Positions 1-8,322 of a stretch of 44,153 bases of DNA are shown piece by piece. Under the pieces are notes generated by a model. The model had not been told where the DNA came from. It saw nothing but the letters and a program-made list of their open reading frames with translations, and searched no databases. The stretch comes from Candidatus Hydrogenedens sp. GTDB lineage: Bacteria; Hydrogenedentota; Hydrogenedentia; Hydrogenedentales; CAITNO01. Within the stretch, counting starts at the first letter, position 1. Every line of letters starts with the position of its first letter. The stretch covers positions 1 through 44,153 of the forward strand of contig JAAYJV010000107.1 in the NCBI GenBank assembly GCA_012522755.1. The letters run 5' to 3'. The position numbers and the translations under genes were made by a program.

Positions 1-7
1 GGTATGG

Positions 8-2431
8 CTATTTTGCGGCGGGCGCTTCCTGCATGCGCAGGGTGAGCCCGGTATTGTTCTCGATCATGGCCTTATAGCCTTCAGGCAGGCCCAGGGACAG
101 TTCCAGATCACCGTCTTCTTTCTTCCAGGCCACGTGGATGAACTCATCGGCCACGGGCAGTGAGGCTTTGCAATGATCCAGACTTATATCCCGGATATTC
201 ATATGAATGATTTTTTCTTTTGTGTTCACAGTACGGAGACCGAGGACATCACGGAAAAGGGTCACTGTAATATGAGAGGCGAAGCCGTGGTTCAGACTGG
301 CGGCGTCCTGAATATTTTCCCAGAGTGTGCCTGTCCGTTCCACCATATACATGAGATAGTCAGCTGTTTCTTTGACGAGTTGTTCGGCAAAGCCCGCCTG
401 GGAGAGGAGTTCAAAGCGCAGCATATTTCCTATAAATGCGTTGGCCGGGTGAATTTCCGGATAGAGTCCTTTTTCCATCCGATCGGCACCGAATTCGCTT
501 TGCAGTATCCGCCAGAGTTCTGCATTGTTTTCAGGTGTTGCGATACCGAAATAAAAGGCGAAGTACTGGCAAACCTCTGTGCGGTTATCCGTAATGACCA
601 GGCGGCCGTCTTCGCCACGCATTGCATTGTCCACGAAAAAGAGTCCCTGACCGGACTGCTCACGGATACGCTGCTTGATGGCCTCTGATTTTTCTTTCCA
701 GGCCGGCACATCAAAAAGCCTTGCCGCTGTTTCCAGTGCGCCGGCATAAAGCATATTGGAGGGATAGTTGAGGTCCTGCACAAACTTGTTGGCTGCACTC
801 CATTCCACAAAGACCCAGCTTTCAAGTTTTTCCAGGAGTCCCTCTTCATTTTCAAATTGCTCAAAATACTTGAAGAGTGCTTCCACCCGCGGCTGGAAGC
901 GTGCGATAAAGGCGGGATCATCGCTGCGATTGGCGAATTCACCCAGTTCCATGACAAACCACATGGCCCAGTTGGGAATGAAGACCTCATCATAGTGATC
1001 GGCGGGATAGCACATGGGCAGCATGCCTTCAGGCAGACAGGGGAAGCTTTCCGCCAGCAGATAGTTTTCCAGGAAGCAGCGTTCCACTTCATGGTTGCCG
1101 CACAGGAGTTGGGCGGCTCTTGCCGTAAAATAGGAATCACAAAGCCAGCCCGCTCTCTCACGATGGGGACAGTCCATGAAAATGTCCACGGCATTCTGTG
1201 CGAAGGTGGTCCGGCCCGCTTCAAAGATCTGGTTCAAACGCTCATCTGAACAGGTGAATTGGGCTCTGGTCGCCTCAGGATTTTCATAGAGTCGCATTCC
1301 CGTATGACTGATGGTTGCGCGGCCTTTTGCCAGAAAGACTTTCATGTAGCGCAGTGTATGAGGTTCAAAGGCTTCCAGATTGTAAGAGCCGGGAGCCAGA
1401 TCCCAGGTCAGAGCATTGACACAGCCCAGCCGTCGCCAGTTCACATCCAGCCCGTCCAGTTGCTCATCAAACGTGATATAAAGGCGGCATGCTTCCGCCA
1501 CATCCACATGCAAATACACAAATCCGCTCAAATTACAGCCCAGATCCAGAACACGAAATTCGCCGGTTTCCAGAGCGAAAAGACCGGGTTTGGAGGCATC
1601 CTCAGCCACAGGAACACAATTTTTCGGATGCCAGTGACATAATTCCTCGGAGATTTCCACAGCCAGATCTTCACGGACAAAGCCTTTCAGTTTTGGACCG
1701 ATATTCATCAGACTGCGATCAAGATAGGGATTCTCATTTTCTCCCTGTATCATAGTCCCTTCAGAAATTACTTTCTGTGAAACCTGCAGAGGGAAGAGGG
1801 GATAGGGGACACCCCGGGGAAGAAGCGCTTTGGATTCCACCACTTTCAGATTGACGCGGGGCATGCTTTTGTTGGCATCAGCAAGCCAGGCATTGAAATC
1901 CTCTTTCAGCGAATAGACTTCAATAAAGGGTCGTTGAAAGCTGTAGCGTTGCACCTTCTGCAATCGTTCAGAGAGGATGTGGGCTTTGAATTGATTGTCT
2001 CCGGCACCTGTGGCGGCCAATACCTCATTGGAGGAAATAACCTCCGCCTGCAGGAAGCTGGGTTGATCCAGAACGTAATAACTGTTGGAGTTGTACCCGG
2101 CCACCTCCACGGCCACCACATTCTTTCCCGCACGGAGCAGAGGGGTGATATCCCATTCATCTACACGGTAGAAGCCTCTGGGTCCCCGGGCGGGACCATG
2201 ACCGGCAAAGGCACCGTTGACATAGAGTCTGTACAAGGTGGAGGCGGTGATGCGCACCTGTACAGGACCATTTCCGGGAGAGTCGAAGCTGCTTCGAAAG
2301 CCGAGACAGAGATTCATTTCCTCTTCCCGTCCTTCAATCCATACAGGCTGGGCCTCGTCGAAAGAAACGACGGCCTCCACAGAGCTCAGATGCACTGTTG
2401 TCATGAACAGTAAAGAAGCGAGAGTCAGCAT
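8..2431 (-). CDS. Alpha-L-rhamnosidase-like glycoside hydrolase (GH78-type)
   Basis: An 807-residue protein resembling bacterial alpha-L-rhamnosidases, which release terminal L-rhamnose from glycans and glycosides. The N-terminal third has the jelly-roll carbohydrate-binding pattern of the family (RITASTLYRLYVNGAFAGHG, then a YRVDEWDITPLLRAGKN stretch near residues 60-110). The (alpha/alpha)6 catalytic part starts near residue 385 and carries the family hallmark DCPHRERAGWLCDSY and later SWVFVEWS, with several acidic residues that could be catalytic. The ATG at 2431 has an AAGGAG site eight bases upstream. The first 20 residues are hydrophobic and end in SSVEA, so export is possible, but there is no basic N-terminus. 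It lies 41 bp behind hemL on the same strand and may be co-transcribed. The family assignment is fairly firm; the substrate is not known. Confidence 0.8.
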   Translation of the reverse strand: MLTLASLLFMTTVHLSSVEAVVSFDEAQPVWIEGREEEMNLCLGFRSSFDSPGNGPVQVRITASTLYRLYVNGAFAGHGPARGPRGFYRVDEWDITPLLRAGKNVVAVEVAGYNSNSYYVLDQPSFLQAEVISSNEVLAATGAGDNQFKAHILSERLQKVQRYSFQRPFIEVYSLKEDFNAWLADANKSMPRVNLKVVESKALLPRGVPYPLFPLQVSQKVISEGTMIQGENENPYLDRSLMNIGPKLKGFVREDLAVEISEELCHWHPKNCVPVAEDASKPGLFALETGEFRVLDLGCNLSGFVYLHVDVAEACRLYITFDEQLDGLDVNWRRLGCVNALTWDLAPGSYNLEAFEPHTLRYMKVFLAKGRATISHTGMRLYENPEATRAQFTCSDERLNQIFEAGRTTFAQNAVDIFMDCPHRERAGWLCDSYFTARAAQLLCGNHEVERCFLENYLLAESFPCLPEGMLPMCYPADHYDEVFIPNWAMWFVMELGEFANRSDDPAFIARFQPRVEALFKYFEQFENEEGLLEKLESWVFVEWSAANKFVQDLNYPSNMLYAGALETAARLFDVPAWKEKSEAIKQRIREQSGQGLFFVDNAMRGEDGRLVITDNRTEVCQYFAFYFGIATPENNAELWRILQSEFGADRMEKGLYPEIHPANAFIGNMLRFELLSQAGFAEQLVKETADYLMYMVERTGTLWENIQDAASLNHGFASHITVTLFRDVLGLRTVNTKEKIIHMNIRDISLDHCKASLPVADEFIHVAWKKEDGDLELSLGLPEGYKAMIENNTGLTLRMQEAPAAK

Positions 2432-2472
2432 AATTTATTCTCCTTGTGATTGGATGGATTCGCAAATCATTG

Positions 2473-3780
2473 TCAGACGTCAAGACCCCGGGAAAGCACT
2501 TTTTCCGCTGCGTCCAGGGTACGTTCTATCACGGTCGTATCGTGGGCTTTGCTGATGAAAGCCGCTTCAAATTGTGAGGGTGCCCAATAGACCCCTTCTT
2601 CCATCATGGCGTGGAACCAGCGAGCATAGAAGGTCGTGTTCGACTTCTTGGCATCCTCATAATTCCTGACGGGTTCTTCCGTGAAAAAAGTACAGGCCAT
2701 GGTGCCCGCCCGGTTCTGCTGATAAGAAATTCCTTTTTGCTTCAACAGCTCGCCCAGCTCCGTACAGAGGGAAGTCAGCCTGTCGCACATCTTTTCAAAG
2801 ACCCCGGATTCGCCCAGAAGTTCCAATGTTTTCAAGCCTGCTGTCATGGCCACGGGATTTCCGGAAAGGGTGCCCGCCTGATAAACAGGGCCTTGCGGAG
2901 CAAGATGATCCATGATGGCTTTGCGACCTCCATAAGCGCCTACAGGCAACCCGCCGCCGATGACTTTGCCGAGAACGGTCAGATCAGGTGTTATGCCGAA
3001 GAGTCCCTGAGCACCTTCCAGAGCCACCCGGAAGCCGGTCATGACCTCATCAAAAATAAGCAGACAGCCCTCAGAGCGGGTGAGCTGTCGCAGAGCCTCC
3101 AGATAGCCCGGTTCAGGCGGAACAACGCCCATATTGCCCGCTACAGGCTCCAGAATGACCGCTGCAATTTCTCCCGGATAACGGGCGAAGATCTCCCGCA
3201 GATTTTCAATATTGTTGAAAGCTGCGATAATCGTGCTGGCCGTCACGGCTTCCGGTACTCCCGGCGAGTCGGGGAGTGCCAGAGTAGCCACTCCGCTGCC
3301 GGCCTTCGCCAGAAGGCCATCTGCATGACCGTGATAACAGCCATCCATTTTAATGATGAGATCACGGCCGGTATAACCCCGGGCCAGCCGTATGGCACTC
3401 ATGGTCGCTTCCGTGCCGCTGCTGACAAAACGCATCTGCTCCAGAGAAGGGATGAACGACTGGATTTTCCGTGCCAGCAGCGTTTCCGCTTCCGTGGGAG
3501 CGCCGAAGCCGAAGCCCCGGGCCGCCGCCTCACACACCGCCTGCACCACCTCTTCGCAGGCATGACCCAGAGCCAGCGGGCCCCAGGAAAGGACATAGTC
3601 CACATATTGGTTGCCATCCACGTCAATGAGAAAAGCACCTTTGCCTTCCTTGACGAAAAAGGGCGTGCCCCCTACGGATTTGAAGGAACGCACTGGGCTG
3701 TTCACACCACCGGGGAAGACTTCCCGTGCTTCAGTCCACAAGCTTTGAGAATGATCATGATTCATGGAAGACACTTTCAT
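2473..3780 (-). CDS. hemL: Glutamate-1-semialdehyde 2,1-aminomutase
   Basis: A PLP enzyme of the class III aminotransferase fold that converts glutamate-1-semialdehyde to 5-aminolevulinate in C5-pathway tetrapyrrole synthesis. Diagnostic stretches are FPGGVNSPVRSF near the N-terminus, SSGTEATMSAIRLARG for phosphate binding, YHGHADGLL, IFDEVMTGFR, and the PLP lysine in TVLGKVIGGGLPVGA (about K272). I chose the ATG at 3780 because it overlaps the hemB stop as ATGA, which implies translational coupling. An in-frame ATG twelve bases upstream and one at 3765 are alternatives. The gene follows hemB, the next enzyme of the pathway. Length and motifs are those of a complete, functional enzyme. Confidence 0.95.
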   Translation of the reverse strand: MKVSSMNHDHSQSLWTEAREVFPGGVNSPVRSFKSVGGTPFFVKEGKGAFLIDVDGNQYVDYVLSWGPLALGHACEEVVQAVCEAAARGFGFGAPTEAETLLARKIQSFIPSLEQMRFVSSGTEATMSAIRLARGYTGRDLIIKMDGCYHGHADGLLAKAGSGVATLALPDSPGVPEAVTASTIIAAFNNIENLREIFARYPGEIAAVILEPVAGNMGVVPPEPGYLEALRQLTRSEGCLLIFDEVMTGFRVALEGAQGLFGITPDLTVLGKVIGGGLPVGAYGGRKAIMDHLAPQGPVYQAGTLSGNPVAMTAGLKTLELLGESGVFEKMCDRLTSLCTELGELLKQKGISYQQNRAGTMACTFFTEEPVRNYEDAKKSNTTFYARWFHAMMEEGVYWAPSQFEAAFISKAHDTTVIERTLDAAEKVLSRGLDV

Positions 3781-4766
3781 CGCTGCAGCCATTTCGCCGC
3801 ATCCTGTGCAAAATAACTGATAATCAGCGAGGCACCGGCACGGTGTATGGCCGTTAAAATTTCGAGTACAGTCTGTTTTTCATCGAGCCAGCCCTGAGCC
3901 GCCGCCGCCTTTATCATGGCATATTCGCCGGAAACATTATAGGCCGCAATGGGTACTGAAAAGGTGTCGGCTGTCTGTCGGATGATATCCAGATAGGCGA
4001 GGGCGGGTTTGACCATGACGATATCCGCTCCTTCCTCCAGGTCCAGAGTGATTTCCCGCAAGGCTTCATTGGCATTGGCCGGATCCATCTGATAACTGCG
4101 CCGGTCACCGAAAGAGGGGGGAGACTCGGCCGCATCCCGGAAAGGCCCATAAAACGAGGAGGCATATTTGGCACTGTAGGCCATGATGGCGACCTCTTCG
4201 AAAGCCTCGGCATCCAGAGCGTCGCGGATGGCGCCGATGCGTCCATCCATCATGTCCGAGGGAGCGACCATATCAGCACCGGCCCGGGCATGAGCCAGAG
4301 CTTCACGGATCAACACTTCCACCGTCGCATCATTGTCCACGTCCCGTGTGCCCCGTCGCGTGTCTGCAATGATCCCGCAATGGCCATGGCTGGTATATTC
4401 GCAGAGGCATACATCGGTGATGACGCAGAGGTCGGGACAGCATTTTTTGATACGCTCGATACTTTTGCAGATGACCCCTTCCGGATCCCAGGCGGAAGAA
4501 CCTTCAGCATCCTTCTTTGAGGGGATACCGAAGAGCAGCACAGCCGGAATCCCCAGATCCTGAATCTTCCGGACTTCTTCTTCCAGTTCATAAAAACCCA
4601 GTTGATACTGTCCGGGCATGGAAGCGATGGGATGCCGTGCCTTTTCTTCTTCACGGACAAAGAGAGGGCTGATGAATTGATCAGCCGACAGCCGGGTTTC
4701 CCGGACCATCCGGCGAATGGCGGGGCTTTGCCGCAGTCTTCGCGGACGTTCAGGTAAAATCATCAT
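3777..4766 (-). CDS. hemB: Delta-aminolevulinic acid dehydratase (porphobilinogen synthase)
   Basis: Condenses two molecules of 5-aminolevulinate into porphobilinogen in the cytoplasm. Numbered from a TTG two codons upstream, the Schiff-base lysines sit in MAYSAKYASSFYGP (about K202) and VMVKPA (about K255). The zinc-type cysteine triad is visible as DVCLCEYTSHGHC (about C122, C124, C132), so this is the zinc-dependent class and not the magnesium-only type. The ATG at 4766 has GAAGG seven bases upstream, so I prefer it to the TTG at 4772. It lies 44 bp behind the amidase gene and overlaps hemL by four bases, so the two haem genes are coupled. Confidence 0.95.
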   Translation of the reverse strand: MMILPERPRRLRQSPAIRRMVRETRLSADQFISPLFVREEEKARHPIASMPGQYQLGFYELEEEVRKIQDLGIPAVLLFGIPSKKDAEGSSAWDPEGVICKSIERIKKCCPDLCVITDVCLCEYTSHGHCGIIADTRRGTRDVDNDATVEVLIREALAHARAGADMVAPSDMMDGRIGAIRDALDAEAFEEVAIMAYSAKYASSFYGPFRDAAESPPSFGDRRSYQMDPANANEALREITLDLEEGADIVMVKPALAYLDIIRQTADTFSVPIAAYNVSGEYAMIKAAAAQGWLDEKQTVLEILTAIHRAGASLIISYFAQDAAKWLQR

Positions 4767-4810
4767 GCTCAACCCTTCTATGGATGCAGGCTCCGGTTGC
4801 GGGAGTCACC

Positions 4811-6721
4811 TCACTTATTATAGTGACTTCGGAGGGCATCCACAAAAGACTCGGCAAACCACTGACGCCAGTCGGGATTGGAGAGGTGCTGGCGATCCCG
4901 GGAATTGTTCATATTGGCCACCTCAATGAGTACCTTTGTGGGGATGGCTGTGTTGCGCAAGACTGTGGGCAGATAGGATTTACCACCGGATCGCCGGATT
5001 TCACTGCGTATGGGATTACCGATGCTGTGTACCTTCAAGGGCGGATTGTGTGCGCGGAGCGAACGGGTCAGTGTCTCTGCAAAAGTGCGGGAGAGGGCTT
5101 CATCCTGTACACGTTGAGAGGCCGTACTCGATGCGACAGGGTTTTTTCTCACTTCTTCAAACTGAGCGTAAACGCCCGTTGTGTGGCTTTCCTGGTTTTT
5201 GCGATGGGCCGTGCCGGGCACATAGACCATCATGCCCCGTACGGTCTCATCATAGATGTAGTCGCAGTGGATGCTGGCAAAGATCATTTTCTGCGGATCG
5301 GCACCCTGCTTGCGTGCTTCGGAATAAATGCTGTTAGCCAGATACCACCGGAGATTGTTCGCCACATCTTTATTCGTAATGAGGTATTTCGGGGTTGTAA
5401 GTATACGCTCATCCTTGTCATGAACAAAGCGTGTGTTGTTGGAAGGACGGAAACCCTGGCTGGGATCTTCCAGAGTCATGTATACCTGTGCCCGGGTCGT
5501 TGTTTCAAGAATCCCCTTGATACGGCAGGCAATGTCATAATTGATCTCATCTTCATAGAGTCCGTCCGATTCGCGGATAGCGCCGGGATCAATGCCTCCG
5601 TGACCGGGATCCAGAACAACGACCACTCCTTCAAGATCACGGGTCCCCGTGCGTATGGCCTGCAGGCGCCGACCTTCCTCGCGAATGTTCTCATAACTTT
5701 CACGTTGCGTTGTGCCCCGCGCCTGATATTGATCGGAGAGCAGATCCGCCGGAATTTTGATACGCTGACCGACAGTCACATGATGCATGTTCTTGATGCC
5801 TGTCCGTGCAGCCACCTTCTCGCAGGCAAGCAAGACATCGGCATTGTGCGTATAGTCCGTAAAGCGAACGACAACAGCGGAGTACAGACTTTCACCGGGC
5901 TTCAAGCGGTAAATGGCATATGGGCCTTCCCGGTCTTCCCCATATTCCAGATCTTTATGATAGTCCGTGCGGTAGGGTTCAGCGGAAGCCCCATTTGCCT
6001 CATCTGGAACAGGTGTTTTCCCGGGCTGGGGAAGAGCTTCAACGACACGCGCCTCTGTGGAAGGAAGCAGAGGAGAGACAGCCGTCGGAATGGGATCTTT
6101 GACCGGCGTCTTGGGAGGAGTCAGCGGCGTCGTCGGAACTGGAGGGGACAGAGGCGTGCGGGACGCCAGAGACTGACAATGCTCTTTCATGACAGGTCGC
6201 AGAAAAGGCTGGGGAAAGAGAATGCGATCACCCCGTTGAAGGGGTTCTCGTATGTGCCGGTTCGCATCAGTTCCCAGTATGAGCGGTGCATTGTCGGGCG
6301 AGCCCGTAAGCCAGTAACACAGAGCTTTCATCGTTTCAGGATATCGGGTATTGGATATCCGGACAAAGTGGTGCCAGCCGGAAGCATCCACATAATCCAA
6401 AGGGAAGAGCTTCAATACAGCCTGACGCTGTACATCGTTGGTGAGGCGGTCAAAGGGGATCAGTGCCGCATTGCCCCGCACATAATTGCGCCAGGTTCCG
6501 GGAGCAGCCAGATAAGGTGCCAGAGCGGACTGGCCTTGAGCTGCAGAACCCAGAGTGACTTCCAGAGTGATTGTCTGGCCCTGTTGCAGCAGTACAGAGC
6601 TGTTATTGTTCAGAGATTGCCTCAAGCGATCCTGGGCAAAGGAAGAGGGGGAGGCCACAATGAGCCCGAGAACGATACTGTACAACCAGTGCTTGACACG
6701 TAAGAACCGACCGTTTCGCAC
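4811..6721 (-). CDS. N-acetylmuramoyl-L-alanine amidase (Amidase_3) with LysM-like segment
   Basis: A secreted peptidoglycan amidase of 636 residues that would cut the bond between MurNAc and the stem peptide. A signal peptide covers about residues 1-29 and ends in SSFA. A unique N-terminal region follows, then a proline-rich linker (about 190-240), a LysM-like segment (about 270-325: YRLKPGESLY ... VTVGQRIKIP), and the catalytic domain. Probable zinc ligands are H374 in DPGHGG, E390 in YEDEINYDIA, and H485 in ASIHCD; the catalytic glutamate is in LIEVANMNN. The GTG start at 6721 is supported by GGAGG five bases upstream. It heads the run amidase-hemB-hemL. The C-terminal domain is longer than in minimal amidases, with inserts between motifs. 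Confidence 0.9.
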   Translation of the reverse strand: MRNGRFLRVKHWLYSIVLGLIVASPSSFAQDRLRQSLNNNSSVLLQQGQTITLEVTLGSAAQGQSALAPYLAAPGTWRNYVRGNAALIPFDRLTNDVQRQAVLKLFPLDYVDASGWHHFVRISNTRYPETMKALCYWLTGSPDNAPLILGTDANRHIREPLQRGDRILFPQPFLRPVMKEHCQSLASRTPLSPPVPTTPLTPPKTPVKDPIPTAVSPLLPSTEARVVEALPQPGKTPVPDEANGASAEPYRTDYHKDLEYGEDREGPYAIYRLKPGESLYSAVVVRFTDYTHNADVLLACEKVAARTGIKNMHHVTVGQRIKIPADLLSDQYQARGTTQRESYENIREEGRRLQAIRTGTRDLEGVVVVLDPGHGGIDPGAIRESDGLYEDEINYDIACRIKGILETTTRAQVYMTLEDPSQGFRPSNNTRFVHDKDERILTTPKYLITNKDVANNLRWYLANSIYSEARKQGADPQKMIFASIHCDYIYDETVRGMMVYVPGTAHRKNQESHTTGVYAQFEEVRKNPVASSTASQRVQDEALSRTFAETLTRSLRAHNPPLKVHSIGNPIRSEIRRSGGKSYLPTVLRNTAIPTKVLIEVANMNNSRDRQHLSNPDWRQWFAESFVDALRSHYNK

Positions 6722-6785
6722 TGTATCCTCCTGTCAGAATTTGTCGGCCTGAAACCAATAAGTTCACACACTTACCAGATCCGAC

Positions 6786-6814
6786 ATTGTAGCAAAGCTG
6801 GCGGAGGAATACAA
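6786..6814 (-). promoter_or_regulatory. Candidate sigma-70 promoter of the amidase-hemB-hemL run
   Basis: On the minus strand TTGTAT, a 17-base spacer and TACAAT lie about 65 bases upstream of the GTG of the amidase gene. The -10 matches consensus at five of six positions, the -35 only at three. No better match was seen in the 197 bp between this gene and its upstream neighbour. Confidence 0.4.
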
Positions 6815-6918
6815 GATATTGTTGTTTTTACAGTTCCAGAGAGTGGAAACCACAACCTGTGGCATAAAAGACTGTTCAAAGGCTTTTACTGTGTCAGAAG
6901 ATCAATGGCATTTGAGAA

Positions 6919-7632
6919 TCAGTCGTCCTCTTCATCATCATCGTCAGCCGCAGCTGTAACTGATTTGGTCTCAAGGATTTTATTGATTTTTCCCATATGA
7001 AAAGGAAGGAAGGGAACGTTCTCTATTGTGACAAGCCTCTGACTGCTGTTTGCCGTATACACTTCAATGTTTCCTGACAGGCAGATCAAAAGCTCCAGCA
7101 CATCGGGATAAACAGCCACTACCCGCTTGGCTCCGCGGCCATAAGAATCATCGCGACGACCCAGGGAGCGATGTTCAATTTCATTGTTGGTAATACGCCA
7201 GCGGTCGTTCAGTCTGGCCAGGAAGAACATGAGGATGTAAATAAAAAGCAGGATTGTACTGATACTGGTCAGCATGGACGAACTGATTGTCGGCTGAAGC
7301 TCGCGTATATAGGTCCCGATTTTTGCAAAGATCATTACATCTTTTGTGGCCTGTAACCAGAGTATGCCCAACCAGACGGCTGCAAAAGAAACCAGACAGA
7401 AGACGCTGGCATTGCGACCCAGATCAACCCCCAATGTGAGCATGACCAGAGCAACCAGAAAAATATAAGTCCAGGCGATGCCTGGATATTCGACCCCGCC
7501 CAATTGCTGAATACCGGCAAAAAGATAGCCGAAGAGAATCAAAGGCCAGGAATAGACGAATGTGGGATAGGCAAAGACAACTACTTCATTGGGTTTATTG
7601 CCTTTGAAAAGACGTTTGAATAATTTGAACAT
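6919..7632 (-). CDS. Unknown membrane protein with acidic C-terminal tail
   Basis: I do not recognise this protein. From the ATG at 7632, which follows AAAGGGA, it is 237 residues. It opens with a basic segment (MFKLFKRLFKGNK), then has about four hydrophobic helices between residues 20 and 140 (for example WPLILFGYLFAG, YIFLVALVMLTLG, VSFAAVWLGILWL, ILLFIYILMFFLARL). A soluble domain of about 95 residues follows, beginning NDRWRITNNEIEHRSLGRRDD, whose alternating pattern resembles a small beta-rich, PH-like fold. It ends in ADDDDEEDD. It stands alone, with its 3' end facing the amidase gene upstream region. The fold suggestion is an inference only. Confidence 0.65.
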   Translation of the reverse strand: MFKLFKRLFKGNKPNEVVVFAYPTFVYSWPLILFGYLFAGIQQLGGVEYPGIAWTYIFLVALVMLTLGVDLGRNASVFCLVSFAAVWLGILWLQATKDVMIFAKIGTYIRELQPTISSSMLTSISTILLFIYILMFFLARLNDRWRITNNEIEHRSLGRRDDSYGRGAKRVVAVYPDVLELLICLSGNIEVYTANSSQRLVTIENVPFLPFHMGKINKILETKSVTAAADDDDEEDD

Positions 7633-7839
7633 TTGATTTCCCTTTCCACTCGTTATGGTTGCCAAAAGAAGAACGCTGTGTTCAGACTAACATAATTTAT
7701 TATAAAAAAGCCAAAAACACACTCAGTGCGCTTTCAAGAACGACCTGACGGCTGGGAAAAGATGTTGACTTGATCACAGCATAGGGTCTTTTTCGCGTTG
7801 TTATGGCCGAATACTTCGAAGCGAGTGCCGGGTCGCAAA

Positions 7840-8270
7840 AAACCGGAATGACGGCGGGGGAGTATAGGTGATAGGTGATAGGGCATTCGTAATTGTAGAA
7901 AGAGACATCATGTCGTGGCTAAGTCAATAGATTGTTGATGTCATCATGGGTGTCCTGCCAATGTGGAAATTGACGTTCCCAGGCTGCGCAACCCAAGGTC
8001 TTTAATTTATCAGTGTTCATCTGTGGTTCTAAGGAAGGTCGTGTCAGTGTCATCTTTTCGGTTAAGATGTGTTTTTCCGTGTGTTCCGTTATTTTCGTGG
8101 TTCAATTAGAAAAGTTCATTTGATTCTGGCTGTGCTGCGCTGTGCCCTCTGTGGTAAAAAAGAACAGTCCAATTGGTTGCGGATGCATTTTCTTGTGTCT
8201 GCTCAGCCCTCTCCCTTCGCTGCTTTCTCTGATCTTCTTGGAGAATAGCTTTGAGTTGTGGTTTAATACA
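7840..8270. repeat. Intergenic cluster of degenerate repeats
   Basis: The 690 bp between the membrane protein and the NahK-like gene holds no convincing gene but is full of decayed repeat units. Four segments end alike: GTGTTCATCTGTGGTTCT at about 8012, CCGTGTGTTCCG...TTCGTGGTTC at about 8077-8103, GCCCTCTGTGGTAAAAAAG at about 8143, and GAGTTGTGGTTTAAT at about 8252. There is also a short tandem ATAGGTG array near 7864-7880, and a GTTCCCAGGCTGCGCAACCC segment near 7975. Phrases like these recur in intergenic DNA of many environmental bacteria in my recollection. A 60-codon reading frame on the minus strand here is probably noise. Confidence 0.5.
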
Positions 8271-8322
8271 CGGGAAATGATCATTCCGGATAGAAAATAC
8301 TTACAGTGAAAGTGCCAGAATC

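Noticed and set aside
2611-3816. A 401-codon plus-strand frame opposite hemL
   Set aside because: Shadow of hemL, whose PLP motifs and operon position are decisive.
4784-6703. A 639-codon open frame on the plus strand opposite the amidase gene
   Set aside because: It is the antisense shadow of the amidase; the minus-strand product has a signal peptide and all zinc ligands, and the plus-strand translation has no family features.
7861-7882. Short tandem repeat (ATAGGTG units) considered as a CRISPR fragment
   Set aside because: Units are seven bases, without spacers; no cas genes are in the window.
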